A DNA stretch of 64,000 bases from Heyndrickxia oleronia (GCF_017809215.1 NZ_CP065424.1:1892001-1956000); one strand, 5' to 3'. Shown: positions 45,762 through 54,541, counted from the first letter of the stretch. Notes: generated by a model from the letters alone, not told the origin. Translations and numbers: made by a program.

Positions 45762-45777
45762 GGATCTGTTCTTTTCT
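45746..45777 (+). terminator. Terminator at the end of yqxC
   Basis: AAGAACAGATC and GATCTGTTCTT form a perfect stem with a TTTTC tail. The 5' arm lies within the last codons of yqxC. Confidence 0.85.
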
Positions 45778-45920
45778 AATTCCTAGTTCACAATTTTATG
45801 GAGTAACCATGTTTATTACGCTGTTTAAGTGTACATTTAAACTAAAATAGGCTAACATGGAAGTAAAAAGTTTAATATGTAAAAGTTGTTTTAATGTATT
45901 TTGAATAAAGGTGGATGAGT

Positions 45921-46370
45921 ATGAATAAGGGACAACGATTGATAAAAATCCGAGAAATTATTGCTAATTTTGATATAGAAACGCAAGATGAATTAGTTGA
46001 ACATTTAAGAAATGGCGGGTTTAATGTCACGCAGGCTACAATATCACGAGATATTAAAGAATTGCATTTAGTGAAAGTTCCGTTAATGGATGGAAGATAC
46101 AAATATAGCCTACCTGCAGATCAACGTTTTAATCCAATGCAAAAATTAAAAAGAACCTTAATGGATGCATTTATAAGTATAGATTCTGCGGGCCATCTGA
46201 TCGTTTTGAAAACATTACCAGGAAATGCACATGCACTTGGTGCATTGATTGATATTCTTGATTGGGATGAAATCATTGGTACACTATGTGGTGATGATAC
46301 ATGTTTAATTATTTGTAGAGATGAGGAGAAATCTAAGCTGATTTCAGAAAAAATATTAGACATGCTCTAA
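45921..46370 (+). CDS. ahrC: Arginine repressor/activator
   Basis: A 149-residue ArgR-family regulator, same length as B. subtilis AhrC. It has an N-terminal winged helix ([20 protein letters not shown]) and a C-terminal arginine-binding, hexamer-forming domain ([13 protein letters not shown]). It represses arginine biosynthesis and activates catabolism in response to arginine. ATG 45921 is 6 bases from AAAGGTGG; ATG 45915 touches it. Linked to recN as in B. subtilis. Confidence 0.95.
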   Translation: MNKGQRLIKIREIIANFDIETQDELVEHLRNGGFNVTQATISRDIKELHLVKVPLMDGRYKYSLPADQRFNPMQKLKRTLMDAFISIDSAGHLIVLKTLPGNAHALGALIDILDWDEIIGTLCGDDTCLIICRDEEKSKLISEKILDML

Positions 46371-46477
46371 TAATACTACGCTAGCATGGCAAATCCTGTT
46401 GCTAATTAGTAAATAAAAAAGATAATAAAAGCAGAGTTTGGGCAAAAAGCTTGATGAAAAATGAGGTGAAGTTTTCA

Positions 46478-48190
46478 GTGTTACAGGAATTATCCATAAA
46501 AAATTTTGCCATCATTGATGAACTATTTTTATCAATTGAAAAAGGATTAACTGTTTTAACTGGTGAAACTGGTGCAGGTAAATCAATCATCATCGATGCA
46601 GTTCATTTATTAGTTGGTGGTAGAGGGTCTTCGGAATTTGTAAGACATGGAGAAAAAAAAGCTGAAATAGAGGGACTTTTTATCTTAGATGACCCAACAC
46701 ATCCCTGCTATGAGAGAGCAAGGGAATTTGGCATTGATATTGAAGAAGGTATGATTATTCTTCATCGGGATCTATCAAGTACTGGTAAAAGTGTATGTAG
46801 AATAAATGGAAAGCTTGTTACTATTTCAATTTTAAGAGAAGTTGGAAGTACTCTAATTGATATTCATGGTCAACATGAACATCAGGAATTAATGAATGAA
46901 ACCAATCACTTACGTCTCTTAGATCAATATGGAAGTCAGGAAATTGAACAAGCACTAAATAATTATGGAATACTATATAAACAATATGAACAAACCCTTT
47001 CGAAACTAAAAAGTTTAAGTGAAAATGAACAACAAATGGCGCATCGACTCGATCTTATTCAATTTCAGCTTCGTGAAATTCAAGGGGCTAATCTTCAATT
47101 AAATGAAGATGAGGAATTAATGGAGGAGAAAAGGAAGCTTTCAAATTTTGAAAAACTGTTTGATTCATTAAAAACAAGTTATGGAGCACTCCAAGGGGAA
47201 CAAAAAGGAATTGATTGGGTAGGCCTTGCGATGACTCAATTAGAAGCTGCTGCTGAAATTGAGAAGGATTTTAGTCCTATTTTAGAATCTGTGTCTAATT
47301 GTTTTTATATCTTAGAGGATGTAGCACGAACGATTCGTAACGAATATGATAGTCTCGAGTATAGTCCGGAGAGGCTTAATGATATAGAAAGTCGTCTAAA
47401 TGAAATCAATCAATTAAAAAGGAAATATGGTGGGACAGTTGAAGATATTTTAGAATACAGTGCCACCATCGAAGAAGAAATTGAAACGATTATAAATAGA
47501 GAAAGTCATATTGAGGATTTACAAAAAAAACTTTACCAAGTTCAGAAGGATTTATTTCTTGAAGCAAAGCAGTTACATGATCTTAGAAAGATATGGGCAG
47601 ATCAATTAACTAAGGCAATCCATGATGAATTAAAACATTTATACATGGATAAAACTATCTTTGAAGTTAGATTCCTTCAATCTGCTGGCGAACTTAAAGG
47701 AAACCCAAATCCACCGTTTCGTAAGGATGGATTAGATATTATTGAATTTTATATTTCGACAAACCCAGGGGAACCGTTGAAACCTTTAAATAAAGTGGCT
47801 TCAGGTGGGGAATTATCAAGAATGATGCTTGCCTTAAAAACAATCTTTTCGAAACACCAAGGAATTACTTCTATTATTTTTGATGAAGTCGACACGGGTG
47901 TTAGCGGTAGGGTTGCTCAAGCTATAGCTGAGAAGATTTACCAAGTATCCGAACACTCACAAGTATTATGTATATCCCATCTTCCACAAGTAGCTGCCAT
48001 GGCTGATACTCATTTATTTATTATGAAGGAAACGGTTGACGGACGTACAAGAACATTGGTTAGAACCCTCGAACATAATGAAAAGATAAAGGAAGTAGGC
48101 CGTATGATTTCTGGAGTTGAAATTACGGATAAAACAAAGGAACATGCAGAAGAATTATTACAATTGGCTTATGCAAAGAAGGCAACTTGA
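46478..48190 (+). CDS. recN: DNA repair protein RecN
   Basis: A 570-residue SMC-like ATPase of double-strand break repair. Walker A GETGAGKSI is near the N-terminus; long coiled-coil arms lie between about residues 150 and 370; the signature ASGGELSRMMLALK and Walker B SIIFDEVDTGVSG are near the C-terminus. GTG 46478 is chosen because GAGGTGA lies 8 bases upstream; the frame from 46451 starts before that site. Confidence 0.95.
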   Translation: MLQELSIKNFAIIDELFLSIEKGLTVLTGETGAGKSIIIDAVHLLVGGRGSSEFVRHGEKKAEIEGLFILDDPTHPCYERAREFGIDIEEGMIILHRDLSSTGKSVCRINGKLVTISILREVGSTLIDIHGQHEHQELMNETNHLRLLDQYGSQEIEQALNNYGILYKQYEQTLSKLKSLSENEQQMAHRLDLIQFQLREIQGANLQLNEDEELMEEKRKLSNFEKLFDSLKTSYGALQGEQKGIDWVGLAMTQLEAAAEIEKDFSPILESVSNCFYILEDVARTIRNEYDSLEYSPERLNDIESRLNEINQLKRKYGGTVEDILEYSATIEEEIETIINRESHIEDLQKKLYQVQKDLFLEAKQLHDLRKIWADQLTKAIHDELKHLYMDKTIFEVRFLQSAGELKGNPNPPFRKDGLDIIEFYISTNPGEPLKPLNKVASGGELSRMMLALKTIFSKHQGITSIIFDEVDTGVSGRVAQAIAEKIYQVSEHSQVLCISHLPQVAAMADTHLFIMKETVDGRTRTLVRTLEHNEKIKEVGRMISGVEITDKTKEHAEELLQLAYAKKAT

Positions 48191-48224
48191 AAAGCTATCC
48201 ATGAATGGTTAGCTTTTTTCTTTT
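48188..48224 (+). terminator. Terminator after recN
   Basis: AAAAGCTATCCAT and ATGGTTAGCTTTT form a stem starting at the recN stop, with a T-rich tail. Confidence 0.85.
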
Positions 48225-48341
48225 TCCCTTGTTATATTTCCGCCCTATCAAGGCTAAATTAAAATTGTAGCCAATTAAAAAAGAAAAGGCTATTTCCAAG
48301 AACCATTTTGTGTGGATTAGAAGCGAGGAGAGTGAAAGGTT

Positions 48342-49631
48342 TTGAAATTTGAACTTCTTAGAAAAATATTAGGTGGATTTCTCCTTGTTTCACTTTGTAT
48401 ATTTAGTTTTTCTATACCATTCCAAGATTATTTAAGCATTCCAACCCATGTAACATTGTTTGAAGGTGATCAGCTAAGTTTTCCTAAAACAGCAAAAGTT
48501 TCCGCTAAAGTTAGGCATGATGGTGAAAGTGTAAACGTTTTTTCGGAAAAGAAGTCATTAACTGTTAAAGGGAATACTACAGGAGAAGATGAAATCTTCT
48601 TTGAATTTGCGGGAATACCTATTAAAAAAGTTGACATTAATGTCATTAAAGATTTTAAGGTGATTCCGGGTGGACATTCAATAGGAGTAAAATTAAATAC
48701 TTTAGGGGTTTTAGTAGTCGGTCATCATCTTGTAGAAACAAAATCTGGTAAAGTTTCACCTGGAGAAAGGGCTGGAATCAAAGTAGGAGATATTATAACT
48801 GAAATAAATGATGAAAAAATAGAAACAATGTCAGATGTGGCACCTATGGTGAAGAAGGCTGGAGAAGAGGGGAAATCATTAAAAATTACTATCCAGCGCG
48901 AGCAGGAAATTATAAAAACCTCATTAAATCCTGAAAAAGATCAATCAGAACAAAGCTATAAGCTTGGGTTATATATTCGAGACTCAGCTGCAGGAATTGG
49001 TACAATGACCTTTATTGATCCAAAGACAAAAAAATATGGTGCACTTGGTCACGTGATTTCAGATATGGATACGAAAAAAGCAATTGTTGTTGATGATGGA
49101 CAAATTTTAAAATCCACAGTTACTTCAATAGAAAAAGGAAGTGATGGGAAGCCTGGTGAGAAGTTAGCACGATTTTCTTCCGATCATGAAGTAATTGGAG
49201 ATATAAAGCGAAATAGCCCATTTGGGATATTCGGTACGTTAGATAAAACTTTATCAAATGAAAAATATGATAAACCGATGCCCATTGCTTTATCCAACCA
49301 AGTAAAAGAAGGACCGGCTAAAATACTAACTGTTGTCGAAGGGAATAAAGTGGAGGAATATGATATAGAAATAGTTAATACAATCCCACAAAAGTTTCCT
49401 GCAACTAAGGGAATGATTATCAAAATAACTGATCCAAAGCTTCTTAAAAAGACTGGTGGTATTGTCCAAGGCATGAGTGGGAGTCCAATTATTCAAAAGG
49501 GAAAATTGGTTGGAGCTGTCACACATGTATTTGTAAATGATCCTACTTCGGGATATGGTGTTCATATTGAGTGGATGCTTCGCGAAGCAGGGATAGATAT
49601 TTATAAAAAACAACATGAAAAAGCAAGCTGA
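48342..49631 (+). CDS. spoIVB: SpoIVB serine peptidase
   Basis: A 429-residue forespore-secreted serine peptidase that cleaves SpoIVFA and so triggers pro-SigK processing. N-terminal membrane/secretion segment ([18 protein letters not shown]), a PDZ domain (about residues 118-205: [20 protein letters not shown]), then the S55 domain with H237 in GALGHVISD and S379 in QGMSGSPI, matching B. subtilis H236 and S378. The start is TTG 48342. Its position before spo0A is conserved. Confidence 0.95.
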   Translation: MKFELLRKILGGFLLVSLCIFSFSIPFQDYLSIPTHVTLFEGDQLSFPKTAKVSAKVRHDGESVNVFSEKKSLTVKGNTTGEDEIFFEFAGIPIKKVDINVIKDFKVIPGGHSIGVKLNTLGVLVVGHHLVETKSGKVSPGERAGIKVGDIITEINDEKIETMSDVAPMVKKAGEEGKSLKITIQREQEIIKTSLNPEKDQSEQSYKLGLYIRDSAAGIGTMTFIDPKTKKYGALGHVISDMDTKKAIVVDDGQILKSTVTSIEKGSDGKPGEKLARFSSDHEVIGDIKRNSPFGIFGTLDKTLSNEKYDKPMPIALSNQVKEGPAKILTVVEGNKVEEYDIEIVNTIPQKFPATKGMIIKITDPKLLKKTGGIVQGMSGSPIIQKGKLVGAVTHVFVNDPTSGYGVHIEWMLREAGIDIYKKQHEKAS

Positions 49632-49661
49632 TAGAGAAATTCTACCAGCTTGCTTTTTTTA
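49618..49661 (+). terminator. Terminator after spoIVB
   Basis: AAAAAGCAAGCTG and CAGCTTGCTTTTTTT form a strong stem overlapping the end of spoIVB. Confidence 0.88.
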
Positions 49662-49800
49662 TCATACTTTTTTAGATCTAAGTAGGTTATGAAATAAGTG
49701 ATGATGGCATTTCGGATGCTGAACAAAATTGGAAAAAATCTTATTCAACATTAACATGAAATTACCGATATAATTTATGGTATGATAAAAATAAAGTTTT

Positions 49801-49927
49801 TTCGACAAATGCAATATTGAAAATCGAATTAGGTCGAAAACAAGAGATTTTAAGAGAAAAATAAAGATTTTATAGTTTTTTTGAGAAATTTTTAAATATC
49901 AGAAGGAATTTATACGCCATTGTCGAA
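49801..49927 (+). promoter_or_regulatory. spo0A control region with three 0A boxes and a SigH-like promoter
   Basis: TTCGACA (49801-49807) is a perfect 0A box on the minus strand, GGTCGAA (49832-49838) is a one-mismatch box, and TGTCGAA (49921-49927) is perfect. GAAGGAATT (49902-49910) fits the SigH -35 and CGAAA (49924-49928) roughly the -10. The last 0A box therefore overlaps the promoter, as in B. subtilis spo0A, where Spo0A-P autoregulates a SigH promoter. Confidence 0.7.
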
Positions 49928-49990
49928 ATCTCATTAGAGAACAAATAAAAGTTGAAAAACGCGTTTAGGTGATTGAGGAGGAAACATGGA

Positions 49991-50770
49991 GTGAACAAAA
50001 TTAAAGTTTTTATTGTAGATGATAATCGTGAACTAGTCGGATTATTAGAGGAATTCATTTCATCCCAAGAGGACATGGAAATAAGTGGTGTTGCTTATAA
50101 TGGTCAGGAGTGCTTAGAACTATTGCAAGATGCTAAGCCTGATGTTCTAATTCTCGATATTATTATGCCGCATTTGGATGGATTAGGGGTATTACAACAG
50201 TTACGGGAAAATGGTGAGATGCCAAATGTCATTATGCTAACTGCATTTGGTCAGGAAGATGTTACAAAAAAAGCAGTTGAATTAGGTGCGTCTTATTTTA
50301 TTCTTAAGCCATTTGATATGAACAATTTGGCTAGTCAGATTAGGCAAGTTAGTGGAAAGACTAGTCCAATAATTAAGAAAACAAGTCATCCTTCTATAAG
50401 GACTGAGCAAAAGCCTAAAAATTTAGATGCAAGCATAACTAGTATCATACATGAAATTGGAGTCCCTGCACATATTAAAGGGTATTTATATTTACGAGAA
50501 GCCATTTCAATGGTATATAATGATATTGAATTATTAGGTTCTATTACAAAGGTATTGTATCCTGATATTGCCAAAAAATATAATACCACTGCAAGCCGTG
50601 TAGAAAGAGCCATTCGCCATGCAATTGAAGTGGCCTGGAGCCGTGGAAATATTGACTCTATCTCCTCCTTATTTGGTTACACTGTCAGTATGTCAAAAGC
50701 AAAGCCAACGAACTCAGAATTCATTGCAATGGTTGCAGATAAATTGCGTTTGGAACATAAGGCATCATAA
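49991..50770 (+). CDS. spo0A: Sporulation master response regulator Spo0A
   Basis: A 259-residue response regulator. The receiver has acidic residues VDDNREL, phospho-acceptor D56 in [14 protein letters not shown] in [12 protein letters not shown] and K in YFILKPFDM. The C-terminal DNA-binding domain ([27 protein letters not shown] to the end KLRLEHKAS) is nearly identical to B. subtilis. GTG 49991 has AGGAGG 9 bases upstream. An ATG-GAG-TGA two-codon frame (49986-49994) overlaps the start. Confidence 0.97.
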   Translation: MNKIKVFIVDDNRELVGLLEEFISSQEDMEISGVAYNGQECLELLQDAKPDVLILDIIMPHLDGLGVLQQLRENGEMPNVIMLTAFGQEDVTKKAVELGASYFILKPFDMNNLASQIRQVSGKTSPIIKKTSHPSIRTEQKPKNLDASITSIIHEIGVPAHIKGYLYLREAISMVYNDIELLGSITKVLYPDIAKKYNTTASRVERAIRHAIEVAWSRGNIDSISSLFGYTVSMSKAKPTNSEFIAMVADKLRLEHKAS

Positions 50771-50834
50771 TTCACATTATTTGCTAATGTTGTTAAAGTA
50801 CAGTATCAACACTTGAAAATATAATTTGTTTCAA

Positions 50835-50876
50835 AAAGACATCATTCTTTATATAAGAAGATGTCTTTTTTTTTGT
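50835..50876 (+). terminator. Terminator after spo0A
   Basis: AAAGACATC and GATGTCTTT form the outer stem and TTCTT/AAGAA the inner part, followed by a long T run. Confidence 0.88.
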
Positions 50877-50890
50877 TGGGATTAAATTTA

Positions 50891-51060
50891 TTTGTCTCTA
50901 ACATTGGTGTTGTTTAATTAATGTTTTTGCTAATAATATCGGCTGAAGATCGCTACAACATTCATATTGCAAGCTGCAATCTCTAAAATCCTTAAATGGG
51001 TGTAAAAGCCGGCAGTTGGGCTTTTCTTTTATAAAAGCAATAAACGATACGAAAATAGCC
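50891..51060 (+). repeat. MITE-like structured repeat, copy D
   Basis: Degenerate left end (TGTCTCTAACATTGGTGTTG), then ATCGGCTGAAGATCGCTACA as in copy E, the core GTAAAAGCCGGCAGTTGGGC, and a clear right end ACGATACGAAAATAGCC at 51060. Confidence 0.65.
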
Positions 51061-51068
51061 TTTTTTAT

Positions 51069-51150
51069 CGTTTTTTACACAAACATTGTTGCTTGATCGA
51101 TAATGTTCAATTAAAAAAGGTTGAGGACTAACGGATTTGTTTATTTTATT
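51069..51150 (+). repeat. Degenerate left half of the repeat (copy D')
   Basis: CGTTTTTTACACAAACATTG, then TTGCT and AATGTTCAATTAAAAAAGGT, aligns with the left half of copy B (CTTTTCTCAAATCTTGTTGC...). No right half is recognisable. 51151-51415 shows no gene and nothing else I can name. Confidence 0.45.
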
Positions 51151-51415
51151 GTGGAAAGAGGCTTTGAATATCTTTTAAAAGGATGAGAATTGATTTACTT
51201 AATTGAATGTTTAAAATTTTTATGCCATAATGATTATATTCATTATTTTGTAATTAAAAATACCAATGAAAGAAATCTTCATCTTCTAAAAAAATATGGT
51301 TAACAATAAATTTAGGAAATCCTCTTCGCAATTTTAGATAATCTTATCCCTTTATATTGCATACAGCTTATTTATTGCAAGTATAGATAAAACTATATAG
51401 GTGGTTATATTAATA

Positions 51416-51573
51416 GGCTCTTTTCTCAAACATTGTTCCTATTTAAGTAAAGTTTTAATAAATAACTATTAGCTGAAGACCGCTACACCTTTCAATTCAC
51501 TGAGAAAAGTGCAACAAACTTTATAAGAATCGCTGAATCTTTTACAAAAGCAACAAACGATACGAAAACAGCC
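51416..51573 (+). repeat. MITE-like structured repeat, copy E
   Basis: 158 bp, GGCTCTTTTCTCAAACATTG at the left and AACGATACGAAAACAGCC at the right. Internal CACTGAGAAAAGTGC is complementary to the left end. It lacks the GTAAAAGCC/GGCTTTTAC stem, so it is an internal deletion variant of the longer copies. Confidence 0.7.
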
Positions 51574-51589
51574 TAATCCAAAAAGGAAA

Positions 51590-51656
51590 GACCCCACAGA
51601 GAATATTATTAGTGTAGAATTTAACACTAAATATTCTTTGTGGGGTTTGATTCTCT
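51590..51656. terminator. Long hairpin terminator next to the 51670 gene
   Basis: ACCCCACAGAGAATATT and TAGTGT pair with AACACTA and AATATTCTTTGTGGGGT, giving a stem of more than 20 pairs. On the minus strand it directly follows the hypothetical gene at 51670-52002. Confidence 0.75.
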
Positions 51657-51669
51657 TTTTATGTTCACT

Positions 51670-52002
51670 TTACTTCCTTCTGATATCAAGGAGCCGGTGT
51701 TTGTCATATTTAATCTTGACTTTTTCTCCGACTTTATAGTTGAGGTATTGAGTACAGTCCATTTCTAATATTTGACCATTGCTGAATTCCATTAAACAAG
51801 CCTCCTGACCATTTGGGATTGTATAGGTAGGAACATTTTTATTTGTAGTAATCCCTTTAGCTTTGCCATTGAAGTGAGGAGTGTAGTATTTTTCGATGAT
51901 CTCAACCCTTTTATATGTGCTTTTTGGAAGTTTAAAAAATAGAAATAGGAATAAAACGAGTAAAACGACTAGTATAATCATTTTTATTAAGACTTTTTTC
52001 AT
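51670..52002 (-). CDS. Hypothetical membrane-anchored protein
   Basis: A 110-residue protein with one N-terminal membrane helix (about residues 6-24) followed by a small, likely extracytoplasmic domain with two cysteines (GQEACLMEF and MDCTQYL) that could form a disulfide. I do not recognise the family; the domain looks like a small beta-barrel. AGGGAG lies 7 bases ahead of the ATG. It sits alone in a repeat-rich region, in place of the yqiG-yqiI genes that follow spo0A in B. subtilis. Confidence 0.65.
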   Translation of the reverse strand: MKKVLIKMIILVVLLVLFLFLFFKLPKSTYKRVEIIEKYYTPHFNGKAKGITTNKNVPTYTIPNGQEACLMEFSNGQILEMDCTQYLNYKVGEKVKIKYDKHRLLDIRRK

Positions 52003-52121
52003 TATGCACTCCCTGCCTACAATCTGTTTATACTATGTATATAGGTGTATGTTTAAAAATATTCGAATTGTATCTATCCACTTGAAAGATGAAGTCGCTA
52101 TTTAATCTTTTTTGATCTGTA

Positions 52122-52165
52122 GGCTCTTTTCTTAGTTGTTGATGGCCTTTACTGAGAAAAGGGCC
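52122..52165. repeat. Short copy F of the repeat (44 bp hairpin)
   Basis: GGCTCTTTTCTTAG and CTGAGAAAAGGGCC are the left end and the internal complementary segment of the repeat family, brought together by deletion. They form a 14-bp imperfect stem. There is no T run, so it is not a classical terminator. Confidence 0.5.
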
Positions 52166-52256
52166 AAGGCATCTAGTTTTTCAGTGAGTGATCAAATTGA
52201 ATAAGTGACTATATAAGAGAACGCTAAATCGCAGTATCGAAAAAGGACGTGAAAAA

Positions 52257-53000
52257 ATGACTTTAATTTTTGCCCATCGTGGTTCAGCGGGGACACACCC
52301 TGAAAATACGATGGAATCGTTTATTGCAGCGGAGAAATGTGGGGCAGATGGAATTGAATTGGATGTACATTTGTCCAAAGAGGGAGAAATTGTTGTTATT
52401 CATGATGAAACAGTGGATCGAACAACGAATGGAAAAGGATTTGTACAAGATTTTTTTCTAAGTGATTTAAAATCCTTGAATGCAAGTTATAAATTTAAGA
52501 CCTTTCAATCTTTTATTCGAGTACCTAGAATTCCTACGTTAAGAGAAGTATTTGATTGGATGAAAGGAAATCAACTTCAATGTAATATTGAATTGAAAAA
52601 TGGGAAAATTATGTATCCGTTTCTTGAAGAAAAAGTAATTGATTTGATTCGGGAATATCAATATGAGGAGCGAATCATAATATCGTCTTTTAATCATTAC
52701 TCACTTGTGCACTGTTATCAATTGGCTCCGGATATAGAAACAGCACCTTTGTACTCTGAAGGCCTTTATATGCCTTGGATTTATGCACGTGCCATCCATG
52801 CAAAGGGGATGCATCCAAATATGAAGGCTGCTCCAGATATGATTATTCGAGGAGCTATTGAAGATGGTATTGCTGTAAGACCATATACAGTTAATAAAAA
52901 AGAAGATATGGAGCGATTAATTGCCATTGAGTGTTCAGCAATTATAACGGATTACCCAGAAAAAGCAAAAAAAATAAAAAAACAAATGATGAAAACCTAA
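52257..53000 (+). CDS. yqiK: Glycerophosphodiester phosphodiesterase family protein
   Basis: A 247-residue GDPD TIM-barrel enzyme with no signal peptide, so cytoplasmic. Active-site segments are FAHRGSAGTHPENTMESF, GIELDVHLSKEGEIVVIHDETVDRTTNGKG and NIELKNG. It hydrolyses glycerophosphodiesters from phospholipid turnover to glycerol 3-phosphate and an alcohol. Position between spo0A and yqzF fits yqiK. Its downstream terminator is split by the IS element. Confidence 0.88.
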   Translation: MTLIFAHRGSAGTHPENTMESFIAAEKCGADGIELDVHLSKEGEIVVIHDETVDRTTNGKGFVQDFFLSDLKSLNASYKFKTFQSFIRVPRIPTLREVFDWMKGNQLQCNIELKNGKIMYPFLEEKVIDLIREYQYEERIIISSFNHYSLVHCYQLAPDIETAPLYSEGLYMPWIYARAIHAKGMHPNMKAAPDMIIRGAIEDGIAVRPYTVNKKEDMERLIAIECSAIITDYPEKAKKIKKQMMKT

Positions 53001-53003
53001 AAT

Positions 53004-53027
53004 AAAAAGGATGTCCTTAGCTTTATG
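53004..53027 (+). terminator. 5' half of the yqiK-yqzF terminator, split by the IS
   Basis: AAAAAGGATGTCCTTAGC is complementary (with single-base bulges) to GCTATAGGAACATCCTTTTT at 54517-54536, on the other side of the IS. Without the IS the two form one hairpin with loop TTTATGCT and flanking A and T runs. Confidence 0.75.
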
Positions 53028-53076
53028 TGAACTGCGCCCTAAATTTCGGACAGTTTAATAAAAGTAACCCTGCTAT

Positions 53077-54027
53077 TTAAGCAGCGATTAGATGACTTCG
53101 GTATTCTGCCGGAGTCATCTTTTTTAAATTCCATTGTCTTCTTGATGCATTATAGAAAATCATATATTGATTAACTAATTGTTTTAGTTCTTCAAATGTA
53201 TGAACTTCTTTATAGTCCATTTCATCTTTCATATGTCCAAAGAAGGATTCCATTGGTGCATTATCGATACAGTTCCCTCTACGTGACATAGATTGTTTCA
53301 AATTCATCTGTTTCACCCTTTTTTGAAATTCTGGATGCGTGTAATGGAAACCTTGATCAGAGTGTATCATGGCTTCTGGATGTATATTATTCCCTAATTT
53401 CTCTTCTAATTTTGCTAGAGTATTGTAAACAATCGACATTTTCAATGTTTGTGATAATTCATATGCCACTATTTCACGTGTAGCGACATCCTTAACACAG
53501 GATAGATAGGCTGTTTTTCCTCGATACTTTAAATAGGTAATGTCAGTTAAAAATACTTTTTCCGGCTCGTCTTGTGTAAATTCACGGTTTAATCTATTTG
53601 GTAATGTCTTATGTTCTTGAGTAGCTTTTGCAATATTTTTATATGGGTTTGCACGTCGCACTTTCGCAAAGAAATTATACTTGCGCATTAGACGGCGTAT
53701 TTTCTTTGGGTTCATTGGGTTTTCAAGTAATTCACATACTTTCATATAAAGTCCACGATAGCCAACTTTCCCTTTGAATGCATCATAGATGCACTTTAAA
53801 AAGAGATAATCCTCATAATCATTGTTCTCTCGAATGGCATGTTTTTCAGTATTCCGCAGCCATGCATAATAACCACTGCGACTAACATGTGCGACAGTAC
53901 ATAGCTCAGAGACACTATTGATTAGTTGATATTTACGAATTACTTCATTGATGACTGCGTATTTTTCATGTGGAGCTACTTGTGTTTCTTCGCCTTCCTT
54001 TCGAGTTCCTCTAGCTTTTTTAGTAAT
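53077..54027 (-). CDS. IS3-family transposase, orfB (integrase core), reached by frameshift
   Basis: The frame is open from 54027 down to 53077. It has the HTH_21-like region (YKRIVENIVAYKEH read in reverse order on the strand, i.e. HEKYAVINEVIRKYQ), KKIRRLMRKYN, and the integrase core with D in FLTDITYLKY, D in IHSDQGFHYT and E in NAPMESFFGHMKDE, the DDE triad. No good start codon lies near its 5' end, so it is expected to be made as an OrfAB fusion by a -1 shift at AAAAAAG (plus 54015-54021). ATG 53745 would give only a 222-residue truncated core. Confidence 0.85.
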   Translation of the reverse strand: MTKKARGTRKEGEETQVAPHEKYAVINEVIRKYQLINSVSELCTVAHVSRSGYYAWLRNTEKHAIRENNDYEDYLFLKCIYDAFKGKVGYRGLYMKVCELLENPMNPKKIRRLMRKYNFFAKVRRANPYKNIAKATQEHKTLPNRLNREFTQDEPEKVFLTDITYLKYRGKTAYLSCVKDVATREIVAYELSQTLKMSIVYNTLAKLEEKLGNNIHPEAMIHSDQGFHYTHPEFQKRVKQMNLKQSMSRRGNCIDNAPMESFFGHMKDEMDYKEVHTFEELKQLVNQYMIFYNASRRQWNLKKMTPAEYRSHLIAA

Positions 54028-54401
54028 TCAATTTCAGCTTCGAGATAACGAATACGAGCCTCTGCTTTTTCTAGCTTCTTATCAGCGGATAACTCACTAG
54101 TTGTTGGTCTTCCCGTACTTCCTTTTCCTCTACGTTCTTCCAAAAAACCATTTTCTCCATATTGATTAAAAGTATTTCTCCAACGCTTCAAAGCTGATTT
54201 AGCTTTTTTAGGGCCAATCATTTCAAGATCAAACCCATTTTCTATAAAGATTTGAGTAGGTCCTTTCCCAGCTAAGTTCTCATTTACTGCTTTAATTTTA
54301 AATTCAGGTGTATATTGAATCGCTCGGTCAGATACTGAAGCAACATTGGGATTGGCTTCTAATAGTTGACGTTGATGTTCATTAAAATAGATTTTACTCA
54401 T
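53976..54401 (-). CDS. IS3-family transposase, orfA (helix-turn-helix protein)
   Basis: A 141-residue DNA-binding subunit: YTPEFKIKAVNENLAGKGPTQIFIENG and LKRWRNTFNQYGENGFLEER form helix-turn-helix units, followed by a leucine-rich coiled coil (ARIRYLEAEIELLKKLEELE). ATG at 54401 has GGGAG upstream; the longer frame from 54476 crosses the subterminal hairpin. The heptamer A AAA AAG in codons for L-K-K near the end is the frameshift site into orfB. Confidence 0.85.
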   Translation of the reverse strand: MSKIYFNEHQRQLLEANPNVASVSDRAIQYTPEFKIKAVNENLAGKGPTQIFIENGFDLEMIGPKKAKSALKRWRNTFNQYGENGFLEERRGKGSTGRPTTSELSADKKLEKAEARIRYLEAEIELLKKLEELERKAKKHK

Positions 54402-54516
54402 AAGATAACTCCCGTTCAAATTAATTATGTTAAGTATAACGGGCTTTTCCCATAGAAAAAACCCCGAATAGGGCACTTTTTTTTAAGTGTCTACTATTCG
54501 GGGTTCAGTTCAATGC

Positions 54517-54541
54517 TGCTATAGGAACATCCTTTTTTATT
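54517..54541 (-). terminator. 3' half of the split yqiK-yqzF terminator
   Basis: GCTATAGGAACATCCTTTTT is the partner of 53004-53021 across the IS. On the minus strand it is now followed by the IS rather than by its complementary arm, so yqzF has probably lost its original terminator. Confidence 0.65.

Larger units (their letters stand above)
53028..54512 (-). mobile_element. IS3-family insertion sequence (IS150-like), 1485 bp
   Basis: Both ends start TGAACTG (left TGAACTGCGCCCTAAATTTC; right, inverted, TGAACTGAACCCCGAATAGT) and end in CA, as in IS3-family elements. The element is flanked by ATG on each side (53025-53027 and 54513-54515), a 3-bp target duplication. It carries orfA and orfB with a slippery heptamer between them. 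All DDE residues are present and no stop interrupts orfB, so it looks intact and possibly active. A subterminal hairpin (CCCCGAATAG with CTATTCGGGG, 54463-54503) lies before orfA. Confidence 0.9.

Noticed and set aside
52122-52165. Hairpin before yqiK as a terminator of an upstream gene
   Set aside because: It has no T run on either strand and its arms match the dispersed repeat family, so it is classed as a truncated repeat copy.
53745-53745. ATG 53745 as the true start of the IS orfB
   Set aside because: The frame remains open and homologous-looking upstream to 54027, and a correctly phased slippery heptamer is present, so translation as a fusion is far more likely.
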